From an uncultured Bacteroidales bacterium (GTDB taxonomy: Bacteria > Bacteroidota > Bacteroidia > Bacteroidales > UBA932), in NCBI GenBank assembly GCA_904501835.1, contig CAJGBW010000004.1, positions 1 to 50,250 on the forward strand: 50,250 bases of DNA. Direction: 5' to 3'. The notes beneath the pieces were generated by a model. It was given only the letters and a program-made list of their open reading frames with translations, did not search any database and was not told the origin of the DNA. Positions 6,753 through 15,241 of this stretch are shown one piece after another. The first letter of the stretch is position 1. Every line of letters begins with the position of its first letter. The position numbers and the translations under genes are program-made.

Positions 6753-8384
6753 TCATATCTGTTTGTCCAGAAAGCGGTAGGAGGCGGCTTCGGAGATGTG
6801 TTCGGGGAGGATATCGGGGAAGCCGGCCAGGTCTGCAATGGTGCGTGAAAGTTTCACTATGCGGGAATAGGCGCGGGCGGACAGCCCCATATTCACGATG
6901 ATTTTTTCAAGCAATTCGCGGCAGGGCTTATCGAGGGGGCAATACTTCTCCATCTGTCGATTATTCATTTCCGAATTGCAGAAAATCCCCTCTTGGGCAA
7001 AACGTGTGCGCTGTATTTCACGCGCCCGCAACACACGAGCGGCCACAACAGCACTACTCTCCCCTGCTTCTTTGTGAATGAGTTTGCGCGCATCGACCTT
7101 GGGGGTCCAGAGTTGTATATCGATTCGATCCATCATCGGGCCGGATAAGCGGGCCAAATACGCCAAACGGCGGCCTTCGGAGCAGGAACAACGGTCACCA
7201 TCGCCATAGTAACCACAAGGGCAAGGATTGGTCGCGGCCACCAGCATAAAAGAGGCCGGGAATTCCACTTTTCGACGAAGGCGTGAAATCACAACCTTCC
7301 TATCCTCCAAGGGCGCACGCAAGGCCTCGGTCACACGCTTGGGGGCCTCACAAAACTCATCCAAAAACAGGACGCCATTATGTGCCAGAGACACCTCGCC
7401 CGGAAGAATTTGCTCAGAACCTCCTCCCAGCAACGCAGCCAAAGAAGAGGTATAATGCGGTTGCCGAAATGGACGCCCACGCATCAGACCGACAAATTGC
7501 TTACGGCCCGAGACTGAATAAATTTTACTGGTTTGTAATGACTCCTCATGGGACATCGGCGGCATAATACCGGCCAAAGCCTTCGCCAAAGAACTCTTCC
7601 CCGCGCCCGGCGGGCCGATCAAAATAACGTTGTGGCAGCCGGCCGCAGCTATTTCCATACCACGCTTGGCAACATCTTGCCCCAAAATTTCGGAAAAATC
7701 AGGATAATCCCCTTCCCAGGATGACGCCTCCTCTTGATTTGACACACGCGCATGCACCAACAGATCGGACAAATCCCCCTCCCCTTTCGCTATGCGAATC
7801 GCTTCTGCCAGATTCGATATGGCATAAATCGTCTCGCCCGTAAAATCGACAGCCTCCACCGCCGACTCCAAAGGAAGCACCACACCACGGATACGCGGTT
7901 CGCGCGCAGAAAGAGCGTGCGTTCCACCATCTTCGCCGTGCGCAGAAAGAGTGTGCGCAAGCTCGACCGCAGAAAGAGCGCCCTCGCGACTCTCTCCCAT
8001 ACTGCGGGCCAGATCGACTACCGGCAACGCCCCCTGCACACCCCGTATTTGCCCATCTAAGCTTAGTTCGCCCATGAAGAGATACAAACCCACATCAGGC
8101 AGTTCAATTTGCCCTGTAGCCGCCAAAATACCCAAAGCAATGGGCAAGTCATACCCGCTTCCATTCTTATGCAAATCCGCCGGCGCGAGATTGATGATAA
8201 TTTTCTTCCCCGGGATTCGAAAACCACAGGCTTGCAAGGCGGTCACTGTCCGCAACAGACTCTCTTTTACCGCCACATCGGCCAAGCCCACCAAATGGAT
8301 GCCGATACCACCGGTAACATCCACTTCCACACAAACGGGCACCGCCTGAATTCCAATACACTTTGCACTATAAACCGTAATCAT
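6753..8384 (-). CDS. yifB: YifB/ComM family Mg-chelatase-like AAA+ ATPase
   Basis: The 543-residue product has the N-terminal ChlI-like Lon-S16-type fold (VEVDVTGGIGIHLVGLAD) and a central AAA+ Mg-chelatase domain. Walker A is GPPGAGKSS near residue 256 and Walker B is VLFLDEF near 338. The C-terminal Mg_chelatase_C region contains ARAYSRIVKLSRTIADL. The family includes ComM, a helicase that promotes branch migration in natural transformation. Members are usually about 510 residues; the excess here is a low-complexity insert of about 30-40 residues around residue 130-170 with three LSA-containing repeats. ATG at 8384 is the first good start. Confidence 0.9.
   Translation of the reverse strand: MITVYSAKCIGIQAVPVCVEVDVTGGIGIHLVGLADVAVKESLLRTVTALQACGFRIPGKKIIINLAPADLHKNGSGYDLPIALGILAATGQIELPDVGLYLFMGELSLDGQIRGVQGALPVVDLARSMGESREGALSAVELAHTLSAHGEDGGTHALSAREPRIRGVVLPLESAVEAVDFTGETIYAISNLAEAIRIAKGEGDLSDLLVHARVSNQEEASSWEGDYPDFSEILGQDVAKRGMEIAAAGCHNVILIGPPGAGKSSLAKALAGIMPPMSHEESLQTSKIYSVSGRKQFVGLMRGRPFRQPHYTSSLAALLGGGSEQILPGEVSLAHNGVLFLDEFCEAPKRVTEALRAPLEDRKVVISRLRRKVEFPASFMLVAATNPCPCGYYGDGDRCSCSEGRRLAYLARLSGPMMDRIDIQLWTPKVDARKLIHKEAGESSAVVAARVLRAREIQRTRFAQEGIFCNSEMNNRQMEKYCPLDKPCRELLEKIIVNMGLSARAYSRIVKLSRTIADLAGFPDILPEHISEAASYRFLDKQI
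7906..7980 (-). repeat. Three short GCAGAAAGAG repeats inside yifB
   Basis: GCAGAAAGAG(C/T)G occurs at 7906, 7942 and 7969 and gives three in-frame LSA motifs on the minus strand. The spacings, 36 and 27 bp, are multiples of three. They account for most of the unusual insertion between the N-terminal and AAA+ domains. Confidence 0.75.
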
Positions 8385-8474
8385 ACGCGAAGGTTTTTGT
8401 GCAAAGTTGCGGCAAGCAAACGGAAAAAGAGGAACGAAAAAAGAAAAAAGGGATAAAAACGGAAAAACTTTTCT

Positions 8475-10976
8475 TTACTCGACTACAATTTCTAAAATTC
8501 CAACGGAATGAGAGGGTTGCGGAACGACATTGAGACGTATGGCATCCGCAGAAATGGGAGAAAACGGATGGACCATATTAAACTGATCTTTCAAAATGCC
8601 AAAGCTATCGGTCGTATAAGGCTCGAATGTTTTCCATTCATCCCCCACCCGATATTCCATGCTCCAGGAGGCCGGAACAGCTGAGTCACGCAATCCATCC
8701 AGCCAATAGACAGAAACACATTCTATATCTTGCGTCTCATTCAAATAAAGTGTCACTTGCTGGGGCTCCCCCTCTCTTCGTCTGGTTGACCAGCACGGAA
8801 TACTATCATCGGAAGAACTTGAAGGGATTTTACCATCCACGATCGCATATACATCATCACGACCATAAGTATAACTAGCCTTAAGTTCCTTGACATTCGG
8901 AGCATATCGAGGCATACTCGCGCGCACGGTCTGGGCATCACGACCGAACCACACATTCATATTGACACCATCGCCGCGGTTGTTCCAAGCAAAATAAGGA
9001 ATCAATACAACCGGAGAGGAAGCCACCTTCTCATCATCCACAACCGCAGAGGCGTCCAAGGTAATCTTCATCACACCATTCATAATCCCCTCTTGGAAAG
9101 TCTCCACCTTGCCCTTCTGACCGATTTTGGATAAGATATACAAATATGCCGCATGCTGATTATCAGGCTGCTCGGCACAGAACAAAAGAGGTCCGCGTGT
9201 CACACAGACGCGATTTCTATCGGCCTCCACGCGTTCATCCGCCACAGAATAGCGAACAGGCATATCAAGTTCGAGTTCGACAACATCCCCCTTCTTCCAT
9301 TGGCGACAAAGGGGAAGAAATCCTTCGTTCACAGAGGCACAAACGCGTTTTCCATTGACCTTTACAGAATAATCCGCCGACGCTCTATCCGCATATTGAT
9401 AGAGTTTTCCCGGGATAAAACGCTCGCCCAACCAAGTCGGAATACGAAGCCATAGCGTGAAAGCACTTTGATCTGCCTCGGGAGTCACCTCTATCCTGAT
9501 TTTTCCATCGTACGGATAGGCCGTCTGCTGTTTGAGAGTCACGACACCGGAGGGCAAGGCTAGATTGACAGAGTTACCCGCATAGAACGAACAGAACACA
9601 TCAGAACCCGTATGAGAATACATCATGCCGGACACCTGCGGAATCAAACGTGCAAGGTTAGACGGACAACATGCCGTACCAAACCAAGGAGAGCGACCAG
9701 GGCGCCCATGATTAAAAGCCTTCCTCCCGTCTGCCTCAAGGACATTGACATAAAAGAAACGATTGCCGGCCAAGTTGGTACCCGCCAACACATTGTTATA
9801 CAGAGAAATCTCGGCCATATCAACATACTTCGCATCGCCGGTTGCCAAGAACATGCGATAGTTGAAGAACACATTGCCAACAGCGGCGCAAGTCTCATCG
9901 TAGGTATCTTTGTTGGGCAACATATATGCAGGACCAAAGCCCTCAATACCGGGTACGGAGCCCAGACCTCCGTTGATATGAATCTTCGTATCCGCAATAT
10001 CGTGCCAAATCGCATCCAGTGCCGGATTCAAAGTCGTATCGTTGAAATGTGCCACGATGTCCGCCATACCGGTATAGAGATACAATGCCCTCACGGAGTG
10101 CCCCACTGCCGTCCGTTGCTCACGCACAGGGACATGTTGCTGCGAATAATACAACTCCGGCTTTCTTTCTACGCCGCGGATATCGATAAATTTCTTCGCC
10201 ATATCAAGATAGAGCCTCTCCCCTGTCGTCTCATACAGTTTCACGAGCGCAAGCTCGATTTCCTGATGTCCGGGAGCCTCATAGACGGGTTTGCCGCCAT
10301 TGTACGCAGGATCGCCCTCAAAGAACACCTTATTGATATGTCTGGCATTCTTCTCTGCCACGTCCAGCCACTTGCGTTTTCCCGTTGCCTTATAATAAGC
10401 AATGGCCGCCTCATACATATGCCCCATATCATACAATTCATGGCTATGCAATACATAGGAATAAGGCTTCAAACCCGTTCCGTTGGGCGTTCTTTTATAC
10501 ATAGTCTCCGGGACGCTGAGCGGCTCATAGAAATAGCCATCCTTGCATTGTGCCTGGGCAATCACATTGATGATTTCATCCATCTGTTTCTCAAGCTCGG
10601 GATCGTCTTCCAACGTAAGCAGATAGGCGGCTCCCTCCATGACCTTAAACAAGTCCGAGGCTACATATCGGGCAAGCGGATGCATTTTTGACTGTTTACC
10701 CGTCTTGAGATATTGGGCCACCATTCGCATATTCTCCACCGCCGGCTCTGTCTTTTCCAACGAGAACGGCACCAAAGTCTCCTTTTGCGTCTTCAAGCGA
10801 GGAAGCCAGAAGTTATCTTCCAAGCGGACTTTTTCAAAAGAAACCGGCTGCAAAGCCTCTGCCGGCTTATTGCAAGCACTCTGATGACAGCAAGATGCAA
10901 ACAAAACAGAAACACAGGCCATAAGGGGCATCCAAGCACTCAACGAGCGCTTAAAAAACAGAGGAAACATTCTCAT
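8475..10976 (-). CDS. GH127 beta-L-arabinofuranosidase-like lipoprotein
   Basis: From ATG 10976 the product is 833 residues. It starts with a signal and lipobox (SVLFASC), so it is an envelope lipoprotein; an upstream ATG at 11075 would bury the signal, so the internal start is preferred. The (alpha/alpha)6-barrel region carries the GH127 zinc/catalytic pattern E361-T-C363 and C436-C437 (TACCPSN), matching the Glu-x-Cys and Cys-Cys that hold zinc and supply the nucleophile in HypBA1. The C-terminal part is beta-sandwich-like. It should release arabinofuranose from plant glycans. No SusC/D genes flank it. Confidence 0.85.
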   Translation of the reverse strand: MRMFPLFFKRSLSAWMPLMACVSVLFASCCHQSACNKPAEALQPVSFEKVRLEDNFWLPRLKTQKETLVPFSLEKTEPAVENMRMVAQYLKTGKQSKMHPLARYVASDLFKVMEGAAYLLTLEDDPELEKQMDEIINVIAQAQCKDGYFYEPLSVPETMYKRTPNGTGLKPYSYVLHSHELYDMGHMYEAAIAYYKATGKRKWLDVAEKNARHINKVFFEGDPAYNGGKPVYEAPGHQEIELALVKLYETTGERLYLDMAKKFIDIRGVERKPELYYSQQHVPVREQRTAVGHSVRALYLYTGMADIVAHFNDTTLNPALDAIWHDIADTKIHINGGLGSVPGIEGFGPAYMLPNKDTYDETCAAVGNVFFNYRMFLATGDAKYVDMAEISLYNNVLAGTNLAGNRFFYVNVLEADGRKAFNHGRPGRSPWFGTACCPSNLARLIPQVSGMMYSHTGSDVFCSFYAGNSVNLALPSGVVTLKQQTAYPYDGKIRIEVTPEADQSAFTLWLRIPTWLGERFIPGKLYQYADRASADYSVKVNGKRVCASVNEGFLPLCRQWKKGDVVELELDMPVRYSVADERVEADRNRVCVTRGPLLFCAEQPDNQHAAYLYILSKIGQKGKVETFQEGIMNGVMKITLDASAVVDDEKVASSPVVLIPYFAWNNRGDGVNMNVWFGRDAQTVRASMPRYAPNVKELKASYTYGRDDVYAIVDGKIPSSSSDDSIPCWSTRRREGEPQQVTLYLNETQDIECVSVYWLDGLRDSAVPASWSMEYRVGDEWKTFEPYTTDSFGILKDQFNMVHPFSPISADAIRLNVVPQPSHSVGILEIVVE

Positions 10977-11059
10977 AACAAACTTTCTTTCATTTCTCTG
11001 CAAGTTACAAAAAGGGATAAAAACGGAAAAATTTTTCTTTGCGGGCACACAAAAGGAGC

Positions 11060-11092
11060 AAAAAAAAGACACCAAGAAAAATCTTGATGTCC
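11060..11092 (-). terminator. Terminator of the ribosomal operon
   Basis: On the minus strand GACATCAAG pairs with CTTGGTGTC around an A/T loop, followed by seven T residues. It lies 22 bp after the rplQ stop codon, as expected for a Rho-independent terminator of the operon. Confidence 0.75.
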
Positions 11093-11114
11093 TTTTATAG
11101 TGAGTGTATTAAAA

Positions 11115-11600
11115 CTACTCAGCTTTGGCCTCTTCAGCTGCGGGAGCCTCAACAGTTGCTTCTGCTTTGGCCTCTGCCTTCTTGGAAGAACGACGGGTAG
11201 TTTTCTTAGCGGCTTTCTTGGGAGTTGAAGCCAATGCTGCCTCGTTGAAATCTACGAACTCGATCAAAGCCATCTCCGCACCGTCACCCTGACGGAATCC
11301 CACTTTGAGAACGCGGGTATATCCACCCGGACGGTCTGCAATCTTGGGAGCGATTACGCGGAACAACTCTGAAACAGCCTCTTTGTTCTTCAAATAGCTG
11401 AACACGGTACGACGAGAAGGAGTCGTATCTACCTTGCTCTTGGTGACGAGGGGCTCAACATAAGATTTGAGAGCCTTTGCTTTGGCAACAGTTGTGGTGA
11501 TTCTCTTGCGAAGAATCAAGGAAGTTGCCATAGACGCCATCAAGGCTTTTCTATGACCACTCTTGCGACCAAGGTGGTTGAATGATTTATTGTGTCTCAT
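11115..11600 (-). CDS. rplQ: Ribosomal protein bL17
   Basis: The 161-residue protein begins MRHNKSFNHLGRKSGHRKAL, the bL17 signature. The core (about residues 1-116) binds 23S rRNA in the large subunit near the exit tunnel. The last 40 residues form an Ala/Lys/Glu-rich tail, a common lineage-specific extension. It is the last gene of the operon, 2 bp after rpoA and just before the terminator. Confidence 0.97.
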   Translation of the reverse strand: MRHNKSFNHLGRKSGHRKALMASMATSLILRKRITTTVAKAKALKSYVEPLVTKSKVDTTPSRRTVFSYLKNKEAVSELFRVIAPKIADRPGGYTRVLKVGFRQGDGAEMALIEFVDFNEAALASTPKKAAKKTTRRSSKKAEAKAEATVEAPAAEEAKAE

Positions 11601-11602
11601 AC

Positions 11603-12610
11603 TTAATTGTTCTTAATCTTGGGGTCAATATTGTACTTGCTTACATCCATACCGAAACTCAACTTCATCTTGTCAAGCATAGCGTCAATCTCGGTAACTG
11701 ATTTTCTACCGAAGTTACGCAACTTGAGCAACTCTGCACGAGAGTAAGAGACGAGGTCAGCAAAAGTATCGATATCAGCCGCTTTCAGACAGTTGTAGGC
11801 TCTTACGGAAAGTCCCATTTCTGAGAGTTTGGTCAGAAGAAGTCTACGAATATGTCTTTCCTCTTCGGTCAAATCAACAGGAGTGGGCTCCAAGTTCTTC
11901 TCAGAGGTGATGTTGTTACCATCCGTAAACAAAGAGAAGTGACGGATGAGAATATCAGCAGCCTCTTGAAGAGCATTCATAGGAGAGATAGAACCGTCTG
12001 TCTCGATATCCAAAGTAAGCTTCTCGTAGTCTGTCTTCTGCTCTACACGCCAGTCATCGCGAGTGAAGTTCACATTGCGGATAGGAGTATAGATAGCATC
12101 TACAGCAATGGTGCCAATAGGAGCATTGACATCACGGCTATCTTCAGCAGCAACGAAACCGCGACCTTTGGTAATAACCAAATTGATTTCAAGCTTAACT
12201 GAAGGTTCAAGTGTGCAGATGTGAAGATCAGGATTCAACACCGTAAAAGAAGACAAACCTTTGGAAATATCTCTGGCAGTAAACTCATGTTTGCCGCTGA
12301 TAACGATGGTAACTTCCTCGCTATCGACAGTTTCAACAGTTCTCTTGAAGCGAACCTGTTTGAGGTTGAGAATAATGTCCTGCATACCTTCGATCACGCC
12401 CGGAATAGTAGCAAATTCCTGCTGTACACCGGCAACGCGAACAGAACTGATAGCAAAACCCTCCAAAGAAGACAACAATACACGACGGATGGCGTTACCG
12501 ATGGTGGTTGCGTATCCAGGCTCAAGCGGTCTGAACTCGAACTTACCGACGGTATCCGTTCCTTCGAGCATAATTACCTTTTCGGGTTTTTGAAATGCTA
12601 AGATTGCCAT
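11603..12610 (-). CDS. rpoA: RNA polymerase alpha subunit
   Basis: The 335-residue protein has the N-terminal assembly domain (FEFRPLEPGYATTIGNAIRR, about residues 25-235). The C-terminal domain (about 250-320) has LLTKLSEMGLSVRAYNCLK and RNFGRKSVTEI, the helices that contact DNA UP elements and activators. Its length is normal for Bacteroidota. It lies between rpsD and rplQ, the conserved alpha-operon order. Confidence 0.98.
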   Translation of the reverse strand: MAILAFQKPEKVIMLEGTDTVGKFEFRPLEPGYATTIGNAIRRVLLSSLEGFAISSVRVAGVQQEFATIPGVIEGMQDIILNLKQVRFKRTVETVDSEEVTIVISGKHEFTARDISKGLSSFTVLNPDLHICTLEPSVKLEINLVITKGRGFVAAEDSRDVNAPIGTIAVDAIYTPIRNVNFTRDDWRVEQKTDYEKLTLDIETDGSISPMNALQEAADILIRHFSLFTDGNNITSEKNLEPTPVDLTEEERHIRRLLLTKLSEMGLSVRAYNCLKAADIDTFADLVSYSRAELLKLRNFGRKSVTEIDAMLDKMKLSFGMDVSKYNIDPKIKNN

Positions 12611-12636
12611 AATTTATCTTAATTAGGTATTAAATT

Positions 12637-13238
12637 TTACTTAGAGTAAAGCTCAACGATAAGCTGTTCGTTGATATTCTCAGGAATTTCCTCACGGACA
12701 GGAGTGGTCAAATACTTTCCACTGAGAGCTTTAGCGTCAAACTCCAACCAAGAGTATTTCTTTGCGGAAGCAACGCTTTCTGTAATAACCTCCAAGCTCT
12801 TGGAACGCTCGCGAACAGCGACAACATCACCAGGTTTAACCATTGCGGAAGGAATGTTGCAAACCTTACCGTTCAAAGTGATGTGGCAGTGTGATACCAA
12901 CTGACGGGCAGCAGCACGAGTCTGTGCAATACCCAAGCGGTATACGAGGTTGTCCAAACGGCTCTCAAGAAGGATGATAAGGTTCTCACCTTTCTGACCT
13001 TTCATACGAGAAGCCTTCTCATAGGTGTTGCGGAATTGTCTTTCCAACACACCGTAGGTGTATTTTACTTTCTGTTTTTCCTTCAACTGAATACCGTACT
13101 CAGACACTTTTTGCGTTTGTGAGCGAGTCCGTGCTGTCCAGAAGGATAATTTCTCTTTTCAAGTCCTTTGTCGGGGCCGAAAATAGGTTCGCCGAATTTA
13201 CGGGCGATTTTAGTAGAAGGTCCAGTATATCTTGCCAT
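12637..13238 (-). CDS. rpsD: Ribosomal protein uS4 with an apparent one-base frameshift
   Basis: The gene starts at ATG 13238 with MARYTGPSTKIARKFGEP. It is in frame to about residue 43 (GLAHKRK), then runs into a stop after eight more codons. From 13107 the other frame continues perfectly (SEYGIQLKEKQKVKYTYG) to the normal C-terminus at 12637. The break lies in a run of five A on the coding strand (13108-13112). One more A would give HKRKKVSEYGIQ and a 200-residue protein, the usual length. uS4 nucleates 30S assembly and is essential, so a sequencing or assembly error is most likely; a -1 slip at the A run would give the same protein. Confidence 0.85.
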
Positions 13239-13259
13239 AGCAATTAATCCTCTTAAACA

Positions 13260-13649
13260 TTAAACTTTACGACGGCCTTTGGGTCTACAACCGTTATGCG
13301 GCATAGGAGTCACATCAATGATTTCGGTTACCTCGATGCCCACACCAGCGATAGCGCGGATAGCGGACTCACGACCTGAACCAGGACCCTTGACATAGGC
13401 TTTGATTTTGCGAAGACCAAGGTCATAAGCAGTCTTTGCAGCTTCCTGCGCAGATACCTGAGCAGCGTAAGGAGTGTTCTTCTTGGAACCTCTGAAACCG
13501 CTCTTACCTGCAGAAGACCAGCTGATAACCTGACCAATGCTGTTGGTAATAGTAACGATAACGTTGTTGAAGGTTGATGAAATATGAGCCTCGCCATAAG
13601 CGTCAACCTTGACAACTCTTTTCTTTGCTGTTGTTGTTTTCTTTGCCAT
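13260..13649 (-). CDS. rpsK: Ribosomal protein uS11
   Basis: The 129-residue protein carries the uS11 pattern AHISSTFNNVIVTITNSIG and ends GCRPKGRRKV, where it binds the mRNA channel platform of the 30S subunit. The start is AUG with a lysine-rich leader (MAKKTTTAKK). It is 12 bp from rpsM and 21 bp from the rpsD start. Confidence 0.98.
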   Translation of the reverse strand: MAKKTTTAKKRVVKVDAYGEAHISSTFNNVIVTITNSIGQVISWSSAGKSGFRGSKKNTPYAAQVSAQEAAKTAYDLGLRKIKAYVKGPGSGRESAIRAIAGVGIEVTEIIDVTPMPHNGCRPKGRRKV

Positions 13650-13661
13650 AATTCATCAAAA

Positions 13662-14039
13662 TTATTTAGTTGCTTTCTTCTTGTTTGCAACGGTCTTCTT
13701 CTTACCTTTACGAGTACGAGCGTTGTTTTTGGTGCTCTGACCACGTACAGGAAGACCGATACGGTGACGGATGCCACGATAGCAACCGATATCCATAAGA
13801 CGTTTGATGTTCATCTGAATGGTTGAACGAAGCTCACCCTCGATTTTGTACTCGCTGGCGATTTCGCTACGGATTGCAGCGATCTGGTCGTCGTTCCATT
13901 CTCCACATTTGGGATCGTAATCGATTCCGCAAGTGTCGAGAATGCGTCTTGCGCTACTGCGGCCGATACCGAAGATATAGGTCAAACCTATCTCTCCTCT
14001 TTTGTTGTTAGGTAAATCAACACCGGCTATTCTTGCCAT
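13662..14039 (-). CDS. rpsM: Ribosomal protein uS13
   Basis: The 125-residue protein begins MARIAGVDLPNNKRGEIGLT. It contains the C-terminal RNA-contact motif RGIRHRIGLPVRGQSTKNNA and a basic tail that touches the P-site tRNA and the subunit bridge to uL5. Position and order (rpmJ-rpsM-rpsK-rpsD) are canonical. Confidence 0.98.
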   Translation of the reverse strand: MARIAGVDLPNNKRGEIGLTYIFGIGRSSARRILDTCGIDYDPKCGEWNDDQIAAIRSEIASEYKIEGELRSTIQMNIKRLMDIGCYRGIRHRIGLPVRGQSTKNNARTRKGKKKTVANKKKATK

Positions 14040-14081
14040 AATAAACTATTTGACTTTAATTATTATAATTACACTTGGAAA

Positions 14082-14198
14082 TTATCCTTGGCGCATTTTG
14101 AACTTGGGGTTCTTCTTGCAAATAACATAAAGACGACCTTTGCGCTTTACAATCTTGCAGTCTTCGCTGCGCTTTTTAATGGATGCTTTGACTTTCAT
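14082..14198 (-). CDS. rpmJ: Ribosomal protein bL36
   Basis: This 38-residue frame reads MKVKASIKKRSEDCKIVKRK and ends in KNPKFKMRQG, the bL36 signature. Only two cysteines (C14 and C27) of the zinc ribbon remain, and the third and fourth zinc ligands of the C+ form are replaced (no His at the end), so this looks like a zinc-independent variant. It is easily missed because it is so short. It lies between infA and rpsM, the usual place. Confidence 0.93.
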   Translation of the reverse strand: MKVKASIKKRSEDCKIVKRKGRLYVICKKNPKFKMRQG

Positions 14199-14210
14199 TT
14201 TTCAATCGTT

Positions 14211-14429
14211 TTATTTGTATCTGAAAAATATTCTGCCTTTTGACAGATCATAAGGGGACATCTCCACCTTTACCCTGTCTCCGGTAAGTATTTTGATATA
14301 ATTCTGTCTCATCTTGCCGGAAATATGGGCGATGATGACGTGACCGTTTTCCAACTCCACTTTAAACATTGCGTTGGGAAGAGTCTCAACAATCACTCCT
14401 TCTTGTTCAATGGACGCTTGTTTGGGCAT
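14211..14429 (-). CDS. infA: Translation initiation factor IF-1
   Basis: The 72-residue OB-fold protein begins MPKQASIEQEGVIVETLPN and has the IF-1 motif HISGKMRQNYIKILTGDRV. It binds the A site of the 30S subunit during initiation. A GGAG (14435-14438) five bases before ATG is one of the few Shine-Dalgarno-like sites in the window. It lies 17 bp downstream of map. Confidence 0.97.
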   Translation of the reverse strand: MPKQASIEQEGVIVETLPNAMFKVELENGHVIIAHISGKMRQNYIKILTGDRVKVEMSPYDLSKGRIFFRYK

Positions 14430-14446
14430 AATGTCTCCTAAATAAT

Positions 14447-15217
14447 CTATGCGTTTTGGTTTTCAATAAAATCAAAGGTAGATAGCAGCTGAGGCTGGCC
14501 TTTTCTCACAACAACCGTCAATTCGAAATGCGCCGCATTCTTGTGGTCACAGGTATGGACCGCCCAGCCATTTCTGGCCAAATAGACCTGCCTGCTTCCT
14601 GCTGTAATCATAGGCTCTATACAAAGGGTCATGCCTTCGAACAGACGAGGACCATGTCCTTGGCGTCCATAATTAGGAACGCCGGGGCCTTCGTGCAATT
14701 TTCGTCCGATACCATGTCCTTCGAGCTCTCTGACTACGCCGAATCCGAAACTTTCAGCATGCGATTGCACCGCGTGTGAAATATCTCCCACTCTAGCACC
14801 TGCGACAGCTTTTTCAATGCCTTTATACAAGGACTCTTTGGTAGCCTTCAAAAGCAATTTGGTTTCTTCATCTATCTCTCCAACCGGAAAAGTATAGGCG
14901 GAGTCGCCATTGAAGCCTTTGTAAAACGTTCCGCAGTCCACAGAAACAATGTCGCCCTCCTCAAGAGGTTTGTCCGAAGGAAAACCATGGACAACAACAT
15001 CATTTACAGACATACAAAGTGCCGCCGGAAAACCGTTATATCCAAGGAAGCTGGGTACTGCTCCGTGATCGCGGATGAAGGCCTCTGCAACCCTATTCAA
15101 CTCATTCGTTGTCACACCAGGGGCAATGCACTTACCGACCTCAGCCAATGTTCTGGAAACGAGCATGCCGTTTTCCAACATCAACGCAACCTCTTCCTCG
15201 GTTTTCGGTGATACCAT
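14447..15217 (-). CDS. map: Methionine aminopeptidase type I
   Basis: The 256-residue protein removes the N-terminal methionine from new proteins. The metal ligands are in the usual order: Asp in SVDCGTF, Asp in GDSAYTF, His in EGHGIGRKLHEGP, Glu in CIEPMI and Glu in HFELTVVV. Length is normal for type Ia. It sits between secY and infA, the usual Bacteroidota spc order. Confidence 0.97.
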   Translation of the reverse strand: MVSPKTEEEVALMLENGMLVSRTLAEVGKCIAPGVTTNELNRVAEAFIRDHGAVPSFLGYNGFPAALCMSVNDVVVHGFPSDKPLEEGDIVSVDCGTFYKGFNGDSAYTFPVGEIDEETKLLLKATKESLYKGIEKAVAGARVGDISHAVQSHAESFGFGVVRELEGHGIGRKLHEGPGVPNYGRQGHGPRLFEGMTLCIEPMITAGSRQVYLARNGWAVHTCDHKNAAHFELTVVVRKGQPQLLSTFDFIENQNA

Positions 15218-15241
15218 CTATCAATGAACTTATTCTAATAA

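Noticed and set aside
9612..10691. Open frame of 359 codons antisense to the GH127 gene.
   Set aside because: The opposite strand carries all catalytic motifs of GH127; the shadow has none and lacks a promoter.
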